Shown here piece after piece: positions 8,479 to 18,950 of a DNA stretch of 31,391 nt (positions are counted from its first letter, which is position 1; the number at the start of each line of letters is the position of its first letter). Source of the stretch: an uncultured Bilophila sp. (GTDB taxonomy: Bacteria > Desulfobacterota > Desulfovibrionia > Desulfovibrionales > Desulfovibrionaceae). Location: assembly GCA_902373525.1 (NCBI GenBank), contig CABKMN010000024.1, forward strand, positions 1 to 31,391, in the 5' to 3' direction. The notes under the pieces were generated by a model. It was not told the DNA's origin. It was given only the letters and a program-made list of their open reading frames with translations, and did no database searches. Position numbers and translations under genes: made by a program.

Positions 8479-8949
8479 TTAAAGTTGCTGCAGGACGCGA
8501 ACGGTTTCGAGCAGGGCGGCGGCGGCTTCGACGCCCTTGTTGCCCGCCTTGGTTCCGGCGCGTTCGATGGCCTGTTCGATGTTGTCGGTGGTGAGCAGGC
8601 CGAACCCGACGGGCACGCCGCTCTCCAGCGACACGTGGGCGAGGCCCTTGGTGGCTTCGGTGGCGACGAAATCGAAGTGGGGCGTGCCCCCGCGAATGAC
8701 CGCGCCGAGGGCGACGATGCCGTCATACTTGCCGGAAGCCGCCAGCTTCTTGCATACGATCGGCATTTCGAACGCGCCGGGGACGCGCACGATGGTGAGG
8801 TTTTCCTCGGACCCGCCATGACGGATCAGGTAGTCCACCGCGCCGCTGATGAGGCGATCCACGATGAGGTCGTTGAAACGTGCCGCGAGAATGGCGAACT
8901 TGAGGCCCGCCGCGTTGAGATGTCCGTCGATGGTCTTGATCTGGTTCAT
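8479..8949 (-). CDS. ribH: 6,7-dimethyl-8-ribityllumazine synthase
   Basis: 156 residues, full length. Condenses 5-amino-6-ribitylamino-uracil with 3,4-dihydroxy-2-butanone 4-phosphate to lumazine, the penultimate riboflavin step; the enzyme forms a 60-mer capsid or pentamer. Family motifs: ARFND (23-27), VPGAFEMP (57-63), GAVIRGGTPHFDFV (82-95) with catalytic His91, GVPVGFGLLTTDN (111-123), and Arg130 with AGTKAGNKGVEAA. Last gene of the rib operon, 42 bp after ribBA, followed at once by a hairpin. The start at 8949 is the only sensible one for the family. Confidence 0.97.
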   Translation of the reverse strand: MNQIKTIDGHLNAAGLKFAILAARFNDLIVDRLISGAVDYLIRHGGSEENLTIVRVPGAFEMPIVCKKLAASGKYDGIVALGAVIRGGTPHFDFVATEATKGLAHVSLESGVPVGFGLLTTDNIEQAIERAGTKAGNKGVEAAAALLETVRVLQQL

Positions 8950-8991
8950 GAAAGCCTCGTCTGGGATGAAGGGGACCGCCTCGGGGCGGGC

Positions 8992-10218
8992 TTAGTGCTT
9001 GTTTTCGGCGACATGGAGCATGTGCCCCATCTTTTCCTGCTTGGTGCGCATGTATTCTTCGTTGGTGGCGCAGCAGCCCACTTCGATGGGTTCGCGGTCG
9101 ACGATTTCGAGGCCGTAGCCTTCGAGGCCCACGATCTTGCGCGGATTGTTGGTCATGATGCGCAGCTTGCGGATGCCGAGGTCCAGCAGAATCTGCGCGC
9201 CGACGCCGTAGTCGCGGAGGTCCGCCTTGAAGCCGAGCTTTTCGTTGGCTTCCACGGTGTCGTAGCCCTGATCCTGAAGCGCGTAGGCCTTGAGCTTGTT
9301 GGCGAGGCCGATGCCCCGGCCTTCCTGCCGCATGTAGATGACCGCGCCCCTACCTTCGCGTTCGATGCGGGTGAGCGCGGCGGCAAGCTGGTTCCCGCAG
9401 TCGCAGCGCAGGGAACCGAAGGCGTCGCCGGTGAGGCATTCGCTATGCACGCGCACGAGCACGGGATCGTCGCCGCCCTTTTCGGTGACGTCGCCCTTGA
9501 CGATGGCGACGTGGGTATCGGGGCTGATGTCGCTTTCATAGGCGATCATCGTGAAGTTGCCGTACTTTGAAGGCAGTTTCGTTTCCGCCACCCGGCGCAC
9601 GCCGAGCTGGCCGTGCCGGAGGTGGTAGCGGATGAGGTCGCGCACCGTGGCGATCTTGAGCTGGTGTTCTTCCGCGAACTTCTCCAGATCGGGCATGCGG
9701 GCCATCGTCCCGTCTTCCTTCATGATCTCGCAGATGACCGCTGCCGGCTTCAGCCCGGCGAGCACGGCGAGGTCCACGCTGCCTTCGGTCTGTCCGGCGC
9801 GGGTGAGCACGCCGCCGGGCTGGGCGCGGAGCGGGAAGACGTGGCCGGGGGTCACGATGTCCTCGGGGCGCGCGTCATCGGCCACGGCGGCCTGAATGGT
9901 GCGGGCGCGGTCGGCCGCGGAAATGCCCGTGGTCACGCCGTTGCGGGCTTCGATGGAAACCGTGAAGTTGGTGCCGAAGCGCGAACCGTTGCGCTGGGTC
10001 ATGAGCGGCAGTTCCAGCTTGTCGACGAGGCTCGGGCCGAGCGGAAGGCAGATGAGGCCGCGCGCGTACTTGGCCATGAAGTTGATGGCTTCCGGCGTCA
10101 CATGCTCGGCGGCGATGGTGATGTCGCCTTCGTTTTCGCGGTCCTCGTCGTCCACCAGAATGATCATCCGGCCATTCCGGATGTCTTCCACCGCTTCTTC
10201 AACACTGCAAATAGCCAT
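8992..10218 (-). CDS. ribBA: Bifunctional 3,4-DHBP synthase / GTP cyclohydrolase II
   Basis: 408 residues, the usual fused size. The N-terminal RibB domain (about 1-200) makes dihydroxybutanone phosphate from ribulose 5-phosphate: acidic loop DDEDRENEGD (23-32), TPGHVFPLRA (123-132), and RAGQTEGSVDL (140-150). The C-terminal RibA domain (about 205-400) opens GTP: zinc ligands Cys261, Cys272 and Cys274 in SECLTGDAFGSLRCDC, the YMRQEGRGIGL loop (295-305), and TNNPRK (356-361). Both domains keep their catalytic residues, so both activities are likely. It lies 24 bp after ribE and 42 bp before ribH. Together the two domains supply both branches of riboflavin synthesis. Confidence 0.97.
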   Translation of the reverse strand: MAICSVEEAVEDIRNGRMIILVDDEDRENEGDITIAAEHVTPEAINFMAKYARGLICLPLGPSLVDKLELPLMTQRNGSRFGTNFTVSIEARNGVTTGISAADRARTIQAAVADDARPEDIVTPGHVFPLRAQPGGVLTRAGQTEGSVDLAVLAGLKPAAVICEIMKEDGTMARMPDLEKFAEEHQLKIATVRDLIRYHLRHGQLGVRRVAETKLPSKYGNFTMIAYESDISPDTHVAIVKGDVTEKGGDDPVLVRVHSECLTGDAFGSLRCDCGNQLAAALTRIEREGRGAVIYMRQEGRGIGLANKLKAYALQDQGYDTVEANEKLGFKADLRDYGVGAQILLDLGIRKLRIMTNNPRKIVGLEGYGLEIVDREPIEVGCCATNEEYMRTKQEKMGHMLHVAENKH

Positions 10219-10242
10219 AGGAACCTCAATATTCGTTGTTCA

Positions 10243-10911
10243 TCAGAAAAAACCGTTTTCGCGCAGGAATTCGAGCGACAGGTTCCCGGCTGCGGGCTTC
10301 CCGTCATCCGGCTTCGCGCCGAGATGGGGGGCCACCATGTGCCGCACGTACTTGCCTATGACGTCGGTTTCCATGTTGATGCGCGTCCCGGGGGCCCACA
10401 GGGCCACCGTCGTCGCCCGCCATGTTTCGGGGATGACGTTGACCTCAAGAAAGTCCGGTCCGCAATCATTCACTGTCAGGCTCACGCCGTCAAGTGCCAC
10501 CGAGCCCTTCTCGATGACTTCCGCCCCGAAAGCGGGGGGAAAACCGATGCGGATGCGCCGCGACTCGCCTTCCGGGCGTACGGAAAGGATTTCCGCCACG
10601 CAGTCGACGTGCCCGCTGACGATGTGTCCGCCGAGGCGGTCGCCCACGGCGAGCGCGCGCTCCAGATTGACCAGAGCGCCGGGCTTGAGCAGGCCGAGGG
10701 CCGTCCGCCGCATGGTCTCGGCGGAGGCGTACGCCGAAAAGCGGCGCGGTCCGGACGCTTCTACAGTAAGACAGGTTCCGTTGACGGCAATGGATTCGCC
10801 CAGAAGAATGTCGTCGAGATCGTAGAGGGCCTGTATCCGAAACCGGGTTTCGCGCCCGCCGGATTCCACGGCGAGCAGCTTGCCCTGCCCGTTGATTATG
10901 CCTGTGAACAT
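10243..10911 (-). CDS. ribE: Riboflavin synthase, alpha chain
   Basis: 222 residues. Dismutates two lumazine molecules to riboflavin plus the pyrimidine substrate of RibH. Shows the two tandem lumazine-binding repeats: the first begins MFTGIINGQGKL, with ESIAVNGTCLTV and the SAYASAETMRRTALG stretch; the second begins at GDRLGGHIVSGHVD with KGSVALDGVSLTV and the TDVIGKYVRHM end. The tail of about 30 residues (GAKPDDGK...) is variable. The ATG at 10911 lies inside the end of ribD (16-bp overlap), which suggests translational coupling; an upstream in-frame extension would cover the ribD reading frame and is rejected. Followed 24 bp later by ribBA. Confidence 0.95.
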   Translation of the reverse strand: MFTGIINGQGKLLAVESGGRETRFRIQALYDLDDILLGESIAVNGTCLTVEASGPRRFSAYASAETMRRTALGLLKPGALVNLERALAVGDRLGGHIVSGHVDCVAEILSVRPEGESRRIRIGFPPAFGAEVIEKGSVALDGVSLTVNDCGPDFLEVNVIPETWRATTVALWAPGTRINMETDVIGKYVRHMVAPHLGAKPDDGKPAAGNLSLEFLRENGFF

Positions 10912-12035
10912 GCGCGTACCGGCCTGAAGATAAGATGTCCGTCTTCCCCGCAGGGTTCCATGCGGACCAGTCGCAGGGAAAGCGCCTCGTCCAGTTCCAG
11001 CGGCGTGCGCCCGTCGAACAGGGGGCGGGCGTCGTTGTCGCCGAGGACCTTGGGGGCGATGTGTACGTGGAATTCGTCGACGAGCCCGGCTTCCAGCAGG
11101 GACAGGCCGAGGCGTCCGCCGCCTTCGCACAGCACGTAGGGGCACCCCGCTTCCTGCCGCAGGTATTCGAGAATCTGTACGAGGTCCTCGCCGCTTTTCC
11201 AGCGGTCGAGGCCGAGGACGCGCACCCCGCGTTCCCTGAGCTGCGCCGCCTTGGGCGTGGCGGCTCCGGAAGCCGTGGTGAACAGGATGGTTTCGGCGGG
11301 GCGTTCCTTGAACAGGGCCAGCGAATCGGGCGCGGGCACGCGCGAGGAAATGGACACCGCCAGCGGCTGGCATTCCACGGGCTCGTCGAGGCGTGCGGTC
11401 AGCAGCGGGTTGTCGGTATGCAGCGTGTTGCCGCCGATGAGCACGGCGCCTCCGGCGCGGCCCACATCGGCCCGCAGCACATGCACCTTGCGGCGCGAGG
11501 CTTCCCCGGTGATCCAGCGGGAATGCCCGGTGCGGGTGGCGATGCGCCCGTCCAGCGTCATGGCGAGCTTGAGGATGACGTAGGGGCGTTTCGTAGTCTG
11601 CCAGATCAGAAAGTCGGCCACCAGTTCCCGGCACAGGTCCTCGCACACGCCCGTTTCCACCCGTACGCCCGCTCCGGCGAGGCGTTCCAGCCCTCCGGCG
11701 GCCTTGGGGTTGGGATCGCGCAGGCCGATGACCACGTGGCGGATGCCCGCCGCGATCACGGCTTCGGTGCAGGGCGGCGTCTTTCCCTGATGGTTGCAGG
11801 GCTCCAGCGTCACGACGAGCGTGCAGGTCGCGGGATCGACGCCGTTGGCCTCGGCGTCCCTGAGGCATTCGACCTCGGCGTGGCTCTTACCGTAGGCGGT
11901 GTGCCAGCCCCGCGCGACGACGGCTCCGTCGCGGACGAGCACCGCGCCGACCGTAGGATTGGGGGCCGCCGTCCAGCGGCCTTTTTCGGCCAGCGCGACG
12001 GCTTCCCGCATGAACGGGTCAAAAGGGTGGCTCAT
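10896..12035 (-). CDS. ribD: Riboflavin biosynthesis deaminase/reductase
   Basis: 379 residues. The N-terminal cytidine-deaminase-fold domain (about 1-145) has zinc ligands His52 and catalytic Glu54 in SHAEVECL and Cys80/Cys89 in LEPCNHQGKTPPC. The C-terminal reductase domain (about 150-370) starts RPYVILKLAMTLDGRIATRTGHSRWITG and contains GGNTLHTDNPLLT and LCEGGGRLGLSLL. It carries out the second and third steps from GTP. The start at 12035 (MSHPFDPFM) is chosen because its ATG forms an ATGA overlap with the upstream deaminase stop and has GGGAGG upstream; an ATG 11 codons earlier is possible but less well supported. First true rib gene of the operon; no FMN riboswitch precedes it. Confidence 0.95.
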   Translation of the reverse strand: MSHPFDPFMREAVALAEKGRWTAAPNPTVGAVLVRDGAVVARGWHTAYGKSHAEVECLRDAEANGVDPATCTLVVTLEPCNHQGKTPPCTEAVIAAGIRHVVIGLRDPNPKAAGGLERLAGAGVRVETGVCEDLCRELVADFLIWQTTKRPYVILKLAMTLDGRIATRTGHSRWITGEASRRKVHVLRADVGRAGGAVLIGGNTLHTDNPLLTARLDEPVECQPLAVSISSRVPAPDSLALFKERPAETILFTTASGAATPKAAQLRERGVRVLGLDRWKSGEDLVQILEYLRQEAGCPYVLCEGGGRLGLSLLEAGLVDEFHVHIAPKVLGDNDARPLFDGRTPLELDEALSLRLVRMEPCGEDGHLIFRPVRACSQA

Positions 12036-12529
12036 GCGTTCCCTCCCGGAGTTTCCGCGCGCTGGCAATCGTCCGGCGCGGGGCGCAGCGGGAGCGGTTC
12101 CAGTTTGATGCCCGCTTCGTTCAGCATCTGGGTCGCCAGCGTGTCGGGATAGCCCGAGGCGTACCAGATTTTGGTGATTCCGCAGTTGATCAGCATTTTC
12201 GAGCAGATGAGGCAGGGTTGATGCGTGCAGTACACTTCGGCCCCGGAAAGGGAGATGCCGTGCACGGCGGCCTGAATGATGACGTTCTGTTCCGCATGGA
12301 GGCCACGGCAGATTTCGTGCCGCTGTCCGGAAGGCACGCCGAGCTGTTCGCGGAGGCAGCCGACATCAAGGCAGTGGGCGACCTTGGAGGGCGCACCGTT
12401 GTAGCCGGTGGCGAGGATTCGCTTGTCCTTGACGGCGACGGCCCCGACCATGCGGCGCAGGCAGGTCGAGCGTTCCGCCACGAGGTGGGCGATGTTCATG
12501 AAGTAGTCGGGCCAGGCGACGCGGGACAT
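12032..12529 (-). CDS. Deoxycytidylate (dCMP) deaminase, ComEB-like
   Basis: 165 residues. Zinc-dependent deaminase that would convert dCMP to dUMP for thymidylate synthesis. Zinc site: His78-Ala-Glu80 in LHAEQN and Cys106-x2-Cys109 in QPCLICSKM. The block GYNGAPSKVAHC with ERSTCLRRMVGAV is typical of dCMP deaminase/ComE operon protein 2. Start at 12529 (MSRVAWPDYF) has AAGGA about 8 bp upstream; a longer in-frame form to 12673 would cross the GC-rich repeat and is low complexity. The stop overlaps the ribD start by 4 bp (ATGA), so it heads the rib operon and is probably co-regulated with it. Other zinc nucleotide deaminases are possible but less likely. Confidence 0.9.
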   Translation of the reverse strand: MSRVAWPDYFMNIAHLVAERSTCLRRMVGAVAVKDKRILATGYNGAPSKVAHCLDVGCLREQLGVPSGQRHEICRGLHAEQNVIIQAAVHGISLSGAEVYCTHQPCLICSKMLINCGITKIWYASGYPDTLATQMLNEAGIKLEPLPLRPAPDDCQRAETPGGNA

Positions 12530-12843
12530 GGCGGCATCCTTATGTAAATAGGGGAGAGCGGCGGGCGGAGGGGACGCCTCCGGCGGCAAGGGGCTTGCCG
12601 CCCCTTGACCCCGCCCGGAGGGCGAGCCGCCCCCCGGACCCCGGCGTAAATGGAGACGCCGCGGGCAGGGCATCCATCAGCCCCTCAAACGGCGTTGCCG
12701 CGTGAAGGGCGTTCGAGACAATAGACAGGGGCTTCTTTGAAGGCGGACTGTCTTTCATCTGCCCCGGAACCGGCGCGTACCCGATTCCGAGGGGGCCGGG
12801 GGGCATGACGCCCCCCGGCGGGTGCAGGGCGAGCCCTGCGAAT
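12530..12843. other. 314-bp gene-free gap filled by composite repeat
   Basis: Nearly all of this gap between glyA and the dCMP deaminase gene is the composite element at 12576-12840. The remaining 46 bp next to the deaminase start carries its ribosome-binding site and GC-rich sequence. No clear minus-strand promoter for the rib operon was found. Confidence 0.6.
12576..12840. repeat. Composite palindromic intergenic element, copy 1
   Basis: Two GC-rich arms face each other. The left arm on the plus strand (12576-12663) runs from GCCTCCGGCGG through CGAGCCGCCCCCCGGACC to GGAGACGCCGCGG. The right arm, read on the minus strand (12840 to about 12768), has GCAGGGC-TCG-CCCTGC, then a GGGGGGC/GCCCCCC stem, CCCCTCGG and GTACGCGCCGG. 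A spacer of about 105 bp lies between; it includes AGACAG...CTGTCT. The copy at 19734-19995 has the same arm order, inward-facing tails and nearly the same length. The right arm begins 3 bp after the glyA stop, so it may also act as the glyA 3' end. Confidence 0.75.
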
Positions 12844-14082
<1,239 letters not shown>

Positions 14083-14119
14083 TGGACGCTCCGGTGGTTA
14101 TGGTTGGTCCCGACGGCGG

Positions 14120-15370
<1,251 letters not shown>

Positions 15371-15452
15371 ATTTCCCTCATGGCGAAAAAAGTGTACGAG
15401 CGCCTTATGATCCAGTCACAAGACGCCCGATAGGATACACTGGTGCAAACGG

Positions 15453-15479
15453 AACGGGAGCCGAAGCTCCGCCCACGTT
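15453..15479 (-). promoter_or_regulatory. UUCG-tetraloop hairpin between acpP and fabF
   Basis: On the transcribed minus strand GGAGC-TTCG-GCTCC (15457-15470) forms a perfect stem capped by a cUUCGg tetraloop; AACG/CGTT can extend it past a 5-nt bulge. No T run follows, so it is more likely an RNA-stability or partial-attenuation element that lets acpP be expressed above fabF than a full terminator. Confidence 0.5.
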
Positions 15480-15504
15480 TCCCGTGATTGGAACAGAACG
15501 AGAC

Positions 15505-15738
15505 CTAGTTCGTGTGGTTCTGCACGTAGGAGATGGCGTCCTTGACCTTCAGAATTTTCTGGGCGTCGTCGTCGGCGATTTCGACGTCGAAGGCTTCTTC
15601 CATGGCCATGATGAGCTCGGTGAGGTCGAGGGAGTCGGCGCCCAGGTCTTCAACGAAAGAGGCTTCGGGCTTCACTTCTTCGGCGGTCACGCCAAGCTGT
15701 TCCATAATGATCTTTTTGACCTGTTCTTCAACGGACAT
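15505..15738 (-). CDS. acpP: Acyl carrier protein
   Basis: 77 residues, strongly acidic, the normal ACP size. Carries acyl chains through fatty acid synthesis on a phosphopantetheine arm attached at Ser36 in LGADSLDLTEL. Helix I (EEQVKKIIMEQLGV), helix II after the DSL motif (DLTELIMAMEEAFDVEI) and helix III/IV (DAQKILKVKDAISYV) are all present. The start at 15738 follows GGGAGGATTCCCC, an excellent ribosome-binding site; the in-frame extension upstream lacks family similarity. It lies between fabG and fabF as in many bacteria. Confidence 0.98.
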   Translation of the reverse strand: MSVEEQVKKIIMEQLGVTAEEVKPEASFVEDLGADSLDLTELIMAMEEAFDVEIADDDAQKILKVKDAISYVQNHTN

Positions 15739-15847
15739 GGGGAATCCTCCCGGGTTTTTCTTGTGTGTGCAGACAGGGCGCACCCTGTTTCCTGTAACGT
15801 TTCCGCGAAAGCGGAGTCCGCCGGAGCCGCACGCGCGGCGCGGCGCT
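15739..15847 (-). promoter_or_regulatory. acpP leader with two small hairpins
   Basis: The fabG-acpP gap contains ACAGGG-CGCA-CCCTGT (15773-15788) and TCCGC-GAAA-GCGGA (15802-15815), both perfect. They lie before the acpP ribosome-binding site on the transcribed strand. They may stabilise a processed acpP mRNA. No convincing promoter hexamers were seen. Confidence 0.35.
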
Positions 15848-16591
15848 TTAACAGTACATGCCGCCGTTGACGGCGAGAACCTGTCCTGTAATGTATCCGG
15901 CTCCCGGAGAAGCCAGAAAGGCCACGGCGTCGGCGATGTCCTGAGGCGTGCCGAGACGCTTCAGGGGGATGGCCTCGACGTAGGCGGCGCGGACGTCCTC
16001 GGGAAGCGCGGCGGTCATGTCGGTTTCGACGAAGCCGGGGGCCACGGCGTTCACGGTGACGTTGCGACCGGCGAGTTCCTTGGCCGCCGATTTGGTCAGG
16101 CCGATGAGGCCGGCCTTGGCGGACGCGTAGTTGATCTGCCCGGCATTGCCCATCTGACCGACGACGGAACTGATGTTGACGATCCGACCATGCCGCTGGC
16201 GGGTCATGATCTTGGCGGCCTCGCGGACGCAGACGAATGCGCCGCGCAGGTTGGTCTGGATCACGCGGTCGAAGTCTTCGTCCTTCATGCGCAGAATCAG
16301 GCCGTCCTTAGTGATGCCCGCGTTGTTGACCAGCACCCCGAGATCGACCTGATCCTTGATATGATCCTTGAAGAAGGCGGCGACCGCTTCGGCGTCGGAA
16401 ACGTCGAGACGGAACGCGCGGGCCTTTCCGCCCGCCGCTTCGATGCCCTTGGCCACGGCTTCGGCTTCGTCGGCCTTGCTCACATAGGTGAGGTATACCT
16501 GATACCCGGCTTTCGCCAGCGTTTCCGCGATGGCCTTGCCGATCCCTCTGGAGCCGCCGGTCACGAGGGCGGTGGAAAGTTGTTCGCTCAT
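15848..16591 (-). CDS. fabG: 3-oxoacyl-ACP reductase
   Basis: 247 residues, classical short-chain dehydrogenase/reductase. Reduces beta-ketoacyl-ACP with NADPH. Cofactor loop TGGSRGIGKAIA (11-22), NNAGIT (89-94), and the catalytic Asn114, Ser141/142, Tyr155 and Lys159 (ISSVVGQMGNAGQINYASAKAG). The C-terminal GYITGQVLAVNGGM is typical of FabG. Gap of 88 bp after fabH and 109 bp before acpP. Context within fabH-fabG-acpP-fabF removes doubt over which SDR this is. Confidence 0.97.
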   Translation of the reverse strand: MSEQLSTALVTGGSRGIGKAIAETLAKAGYQVYLTYVSKADEAEAVAKGIEAAGGKARAFRLDVSDAEAVAAFFKDHIKDQVDLGVLVNNAGITKDGLILRMKDEDFDRVIQTNLRGAFVCVREAAKIMTRQRHGRIVNISSVVGQMGNAGQINYASAKAGLIGLTKSAAKELAGRNVTVNAVAPGFVETDMTAALPEDVRAAYVEAIPLKRLGTPQDIADAVAFLASPGAGYITGQVLAVNGGMYC

Positions 16592-16650
16592 GTGTCCTGC
16601 CTTGATGCTTGGTTAGCTGTTTGTAGCTCAAAAGAAAACGGAATTCAACA

Positions 16651-16668
16651 CGCCGGAGCGGTCCGGCG
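16651..16668 (-). promoter_or_regulatory. Hairpin in the fabH-fabG gap
   Basis: CGCCGGA-GCGG-TCCGGCG (16651-16668) is a perfect 7-bp stem with a 4-nt loop, 11 bp after the fabH stop. Downstream on the minus strand is TGTTGAATTCCGTTTTCTTTT, a broken T-rich tract, so a weak internal terminator or processing site is possible. Confidence 0.4.
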
Positions 16669-16679
16669 GCGCTGGAATC

Positions 16680-17684
16680 CTAGAACTCCAGCAGCGCGGC
16701 GCCCCACGTGAAGCCTCCGCCGAAGGCGCTGATGAGAACGCGCGAACCCGCCCTGATGCGGCCCTGTCGGCAGGCGTCGCCGATGCCGAGCGGGATGGAG
16801 GCGGCGGAGGTGTTGCCGTACTCGTCGAGGTTGACGAATACCTTGTCGGCGCCGAGCTTGAGACGGTCGCCCACGGCTTCGATGATGCGGAGATTGGCCT
16901 GATGGGGAATGAACAGGTCCACGTCGTCGAGCGACAGGCCGTTGCGCTCCAGCAGTTGGGCGCACACGGACGAGAGGCTGCGGACGGCGAGCTTGAAGAC
17001 TTCCCGGCCCTGCATCTGAAGGTAGAAATCGTCCTGAACCGGATCGCCGGGGCGGTAATTGCGGGCGGTGCCCCCGCCGACGGTGAGGAGCGGATATTGC
17101 CGTCCGTCCGCGCCGCACTGCACGTCCCTGAGCCTTGCGGCGGAGGGGAGGCAGGCTCGGGGCGTTCCGGCGTCGCCGTCGGTCAAGACCACGGCGGCGG
17201 CTCCGTCCCCGAACAGAATGCAGGTGGTGCGGTCGTTCCAGTTCATGCGGCGGGTGAAGGCTTCCGAGCCGACGAGCAGGATTTTGGCGTCGGGGCTTCC
17301 GGCGAGGAGGCCGCGCGCCACGTCCAGCCCGTACACGAAACCGGTGCAGGCCGCGTTGAGATCGAAGGCCATGGCGCCGTGCGTCCCCAGTTTGCCGCTG
17401 AGGATGCAGGCCGTGCTCGGGCACAGATAGTCGGGAGTGCAGGTCGCCGTGAGGACATGGGTGATGTCCCCGGGTTCGAGCCCGGCGTCCTCAAGTGCGA
17501 GGAGGGCGGCTTTCACGCCCGCGTCGGAGCCGTTTTCGTCGTCCGCCAGCATGTGCCGGGCCTTGATGCCCGTCCTGCTGACGATCCATTCGTCGCTGGT
17601 GTCCACCCGCGACGCCAGATCGTCGTTGGTGATCCGCTTGGCCGGAACGTAGGTCCCCAGCCCTTGAATGTGGATTGCTGTCAT
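16680..17684 (-). CDS. fabH: Beta-ketoacyl-ACP synthase III
   Basis: 334 residues. Starts fatty acid synthesis by condensing acetyl-CoA (or another short acyl-CoA) with malonyl-ACP. Catalytic Cys113 in DLNAACTGFVYGL, His261 in FIPHQANLRII and Asn291 in EYGNTSAASIP. N-terminal DEWIVSRTGIKARH (31-44) and C-terminal SAFGGGFTWGA are typical. The insert around 170-220 (GTPRACLPSAARL... to DDFYLQMQGREVFK) is within normal variation. It lies 28 bp after plsX, the usual order, and before fabG. Ends in TAG at 16680. Confidence 0.97.
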   Translation of the reverse strand: MTAIHIQGLGTYVPAKRITNDDLASRVDTSDEWIVSRTGIKARHMLADDENGSDAGVKAALLALEDAGLEPGDITHVLTATCTPDYLCPSTACILSGKLGTHGAMAFDLNAACTGFVYGLDVARGLLAGSPDAKILLVGSEAFTRRMNWNDRTTCILFGDGAAAVVLTDGDAGTPRACLPSAARLRDVQCGADGRQYPLLTVGGGTARNYRPGDPVQDDFYLQMQGREVFKLAVRSLSSVCAQLLERNGLSLDDVDLFIPHQANLRIIEAVGDRLKLGADKVFVNLDEYGNTSAASIPLGIGDACRQGRIRAGSRVLISAFGGGFTWGAALLEF

Positions 17685-17712
17685 GCGGTGTCCGTGGCGG
17701 TTGGCGGGGGCG

Positions 17713-18753
17713 CTAGCAGGAACGCCCGTAGCGGGTGAGTTCCTCGTTGGCGCAGATGGCTTCCATCAGACGCTGATTGGTCTCTTTCTCGACGAAGAGG
17801 GTGGCCATGCGGGTCGCGCTGCAGATGGCCTTGGAATTGGAGCGGCCGTGGCAGACGATGGAAATGTTCTGAAGGCCGAGCAGCGGCGCGCCGCCGTATT
17901 CGGCGTAATCGACGACCTTGGCGAAACGCTTGAACGCGGATTTCGCCAGCAGACTCCCCAGCTTGGGAAGGATGCCGGAGTTGAGCAGCTCGCGTTTGAG
18001 CACGCGGCTCAGCGACATGCCGAGCCCCTCGCTGAGCTTCAGGGCCACGTTGCCGACGAAACCGTCGCAAACGGCCACGTCCACGTCGCCGGTGAAGAGA
18101 TCGCGCCCCTCGATGTTGCCGGTGAAGTTGAGGTTCTGCGCGAGCTTGAACAGCTCGTAGGCCTCCTTCACCTGATTGTTGCCCTTGCCTTCCTCTTCAC
18201 CGATGCTGAGGAGGCCGACGCGCGGGGTTTCCTTATTGAGGATGTCCCGGGCGAAGGCGTTGCCCATCAGGCCGAACTGGAAGATGTTGTAGGGCTTGCA
18301 ATCGACGGTGGCGCCCACGTCCAGCAGGACGACGGGCTCCTTTTCCGTGGGAAGGAGCGAGGCGAGGGCGGGGCGTTCCACGCCGGGGATGCGGCCCATG
18401 ATGAACATGCCGCACGCGACGGAGGCCCCGGAGTGGCCGGCGCTGACGACGCCCTGAGCCGCACCGTCGCGGACGAGACGGCAGGCCACCTGAATGGAGG
18501 CGTTCTTTTTTCGGCGCAGGATGTCCGAAGGCTTTTCGTCCATGCCCGCGACTTCCGGGGCATGGACGATTTCCAGCTCGACCCCGGTGGGGGCGAGTCG
18601 GCTGAGTTCGCCGTCGAGGATGGCTTCGTTCCCGACGAGGAGAATTTTGGCTCCGGTCTGGCGGGCGGCCTCAATCGCTCCGGGGACGACCACGGAAGGA
18701 CCGAGATCGCCTCCCATGGCGTCGACGGCGATGACGGTCTTATTGCTGCTCAT
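17713..18753 (-). CDS. plsX: Phosphate acyltransferase PlsX
   Basis: 346 residues. Transfers the acyl group from acyl-ACP to phosphate to make acyl-phosphate, the donor for PlsY in phospholipid synthesis. Signature AVDAMGGDLGPS (9-20), then SAGHSGASVACG, DVGATVDCKPYN, GLLSIGEEEGKGN and VCDGFVGNVALKLSEG. C-terminal YGGAPLLGLQ and CHGRSN are also family features. The start at 18753 (MSSNKTVIAVDAMGGD) lies inside the end of rpmF (14-bp overlap), which implies translational coupling; the longer in-frame form to 18939 would overlay rpmF. rpmF-plsX-fabH is a classical order. Confidence 0.97.
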   Translation of the reverse strand: MSSNKTVIAVDAMGGDLGPSVVVPGAIEAARQTGAKILLVGNEAILDGELSRLAPTGVELEIVHAPEVAGMDEKPSDILRRKKNASIQVACRLVRDGAAQGVVSAGHSGASVACGMFIMGRIPGVERPALASLLPTEKEPVVLLDVGATVDCKPYNIFQFGLMGNAFARDILNKETPRVGLLSIGEEEGKGNNQVKEAYELFKLAQNLNFTGNIEGRDLFTGDVDVAVCDGFVGNVALKLSEGLGMSLSRVLKRELLNSGILPKLGSLLAKSAFKRFAKVVDYAEYGGAPLLGLQNISIVCHGRSNSKAICSATRMATLFVEKETNQRLMEAICANEELTRYGRSC

Positions 18754-18931
18754 CGGCGGTCTTCTGTTCGACGACCTGACGACCGCGGTAGGTGCCGCAG
18801 CTGGGGCAGGCAGCATGGGGAACCGTGGGGGCTCCGCAGGTGCAGTACACAACGGTGGGGGTGGCCACGCGATCGTGGGACCGGCGCATGCCCTTCTTGG
18901 AATGAGACTTCTTATTTTGCTGTACGGCCAT
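18740..18931 (-). CDS. rpmF: 50S ribosomal protein L32
   Basis: 63 residues. Small basic protein of the large ribosomal subunit. N-terminal basic stretch KKSHSKKGMRRSHD and a zinc-ribbon C-terminus with Cys30, Cys32, Cys42 and Cys45 in YCTCGAPTVPHAACPSCGTYRGR, so this is the zinc-binding (C+) form. The start at 18931 has TAAGGAG at ideal spacing. Overlaps plsX by 14 bp. A small hairpin CGGCA-TGG-TGCCG ends about 8 bp before the ribosome-binding site. Confidence 0.97.
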   Translation of the reverse strand: MAVQQNKKSHSKKGMRRSHDRVATPTVVYCTCGAPTVPHAACPSCGTYRGRQVVEQKTADEQQ

Positions 18932-18950
18932 GACGGCACTCCTTAGGATT

